From NCBI GenBank assembly GCA_018056205.1, contig JAGPGC010000092.1, forward strand, positions 1 through 5,214: DNA of 5,214 nt. The letters are read 5' to 3'. The stretch comes from Candidatus Atribacteria bacterium (GTDB lineage: Bacteria > Atribacterota > Atribacteria > Atribacterales > Atribacteraceae). The notes beneath the pieces were generated by a model, which saw only the letters and a program-made list of their open reading frames with translations, was not told the DNA's origin and did not search any database. Below, piece by piece: positions 5,122 to 5,214 of the stretch (the first letter of the stretch is position 1; the number at the start of each line of letters is the position of its first letter). The position numbers and the translations under genes were made by a program.

Positions 5122-5123
5122 TT

Positions 5124-5165
5124 CGTCATTCTGAGGAGCGTAATATGCGACGTGAGAATCCCATC
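5124..5165 (+). repeat. cgtcatt-type dispersed repeat, unit B
   Basis: cgtcattctgaggagcg (5124-5140) followed by cgacgtgagaatcccatc (5148-5165). It is a direct copy of unit A with a shorter middle (taatatg). This repeat type is widespread in many bacterial genomes and usually occurs in direct or inverted pairs between genes. Confidence 0.65.
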
Positions 5166-5197
5166 CTTTAAAATATATATGAAGAAAGAATCTAAAA

Positions 5198-5214
5198 GAT
5201 GAGATCCTCACGGC
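5198..5214 (-). repeat. Inverted partial copy of the cgtcatt-type repeat, cut by the window edge
   Basis: gatgagatcctcacggc reads on the minus strand as gccgtgaggatctcatc, matching 14 of 17 bases of unit B's end (gacgtgagaatcccatc, 5149-5165). Units B and C therefore point at each other across 32 bp of AT-rich sequence. The rest of this copy lies beyond 5214. Confidence 0.55.

Larger units (their letters stand above)
4754..5214. other. Gene-free block filled with short repeats
   Basis: After the hydG stop there are 461 bases with no frame that carries both a ribosome binding site and a recognisable product; the longest open frame (5002-5202) runs through repeat units and is spurious. The first 45 bases are very AT-rich with no hairpin. 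From 4800 on, at least five kinds of palindromic or repeated unit follow each other closely, listed separately. This looks like a landing zone for small interspersed repeats downstream of the operon. Confidence 0.7.

Noticed and set aside
5002..5202. 66-codon open frame
   Set aside because: It runs through dispersed repeat units, has no ribosome binding site and no plausible product.
4800..5214. CRISPR array or attachment site
   Set aside because: Repeats are of different families and spacing is irregular, with no uniform repeat-spacer pattern, and no integrase or tRNA gene is present.

Overview
This is an AT-rich bacterial chromosome segment, probably from an anaerobe. The strongest clue is an intact run of genes for assembling the H-cluster of [FeFe]-hydrogenase: a TM1266-type small regulator, the radical SAM enzyme HydE and the radical SAM enzyme HydG, all on the + strand with strong AGGAGG-type ribosome binding sites. 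Dense short palindromic repeats in the spacers recall several uncultured anaerobic lineages (Atribacterota, some Firmicutes or Thermotogota relatives), but the phylum cannot be fixed from this sequence.

Layout. Positions 1-262 are the left end of an ISL3-family insertion sequence: the start of its transposase lies on the minus strand (154 down to 1) and its outer end is probably near 262. Next is a UPF0316/DUF2179 membrane protein gene (331-912), a spacer with a perfect AT-rich inverted repeat, and a small hypothetical gene (1192-1527) whose product looks like a degenerate GIY-YIG fold. The spacer 1528-1694 holds one copy of a hairpin repeat and nothing else recognised.

The centre of interest is 1695-1877. 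A near-consensus sigma-70-type promoter (TTGAAA, 17 bp, TATATT) is followed by a roughly 148-nt structured leader that ends in a clear intrinsic terminator. The leader carries a segment that can pair either with the terminator's 5' arm (antiterminator) or with the leader's own 5' end. That is the layout of a transcription attenuator or riboswitch, and it sits directly upstream of the hydrogenase maturation operon. I could not match it to a riboswitch class I know. The operon follows: regulator (1981-2232), hydE (2245-3339) and hydG (3320-4753), with the last two overlapping by 20 nt. HydF and the hydrogenase subunits are not in the window.

Positions 4754-5214 contain no credible gene. They hold a pile-up of short repeats: a second copy of the hairpin repeat from 1562, two related palindromic modules, a small hairpin, a 'cccttt-agc-aaaggg' hairpin unit, and two direct copies plus one inverted partial copy of a 'cgtcatt..gagga...cgacgtg' repeat.

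Working together: HydG makes the CO/CN-bearing iron synthon from tyrosine, HydE processes it further, and the TM1266-like protein is presumed to regulate the system. The attenuator would set how much of all three is made.
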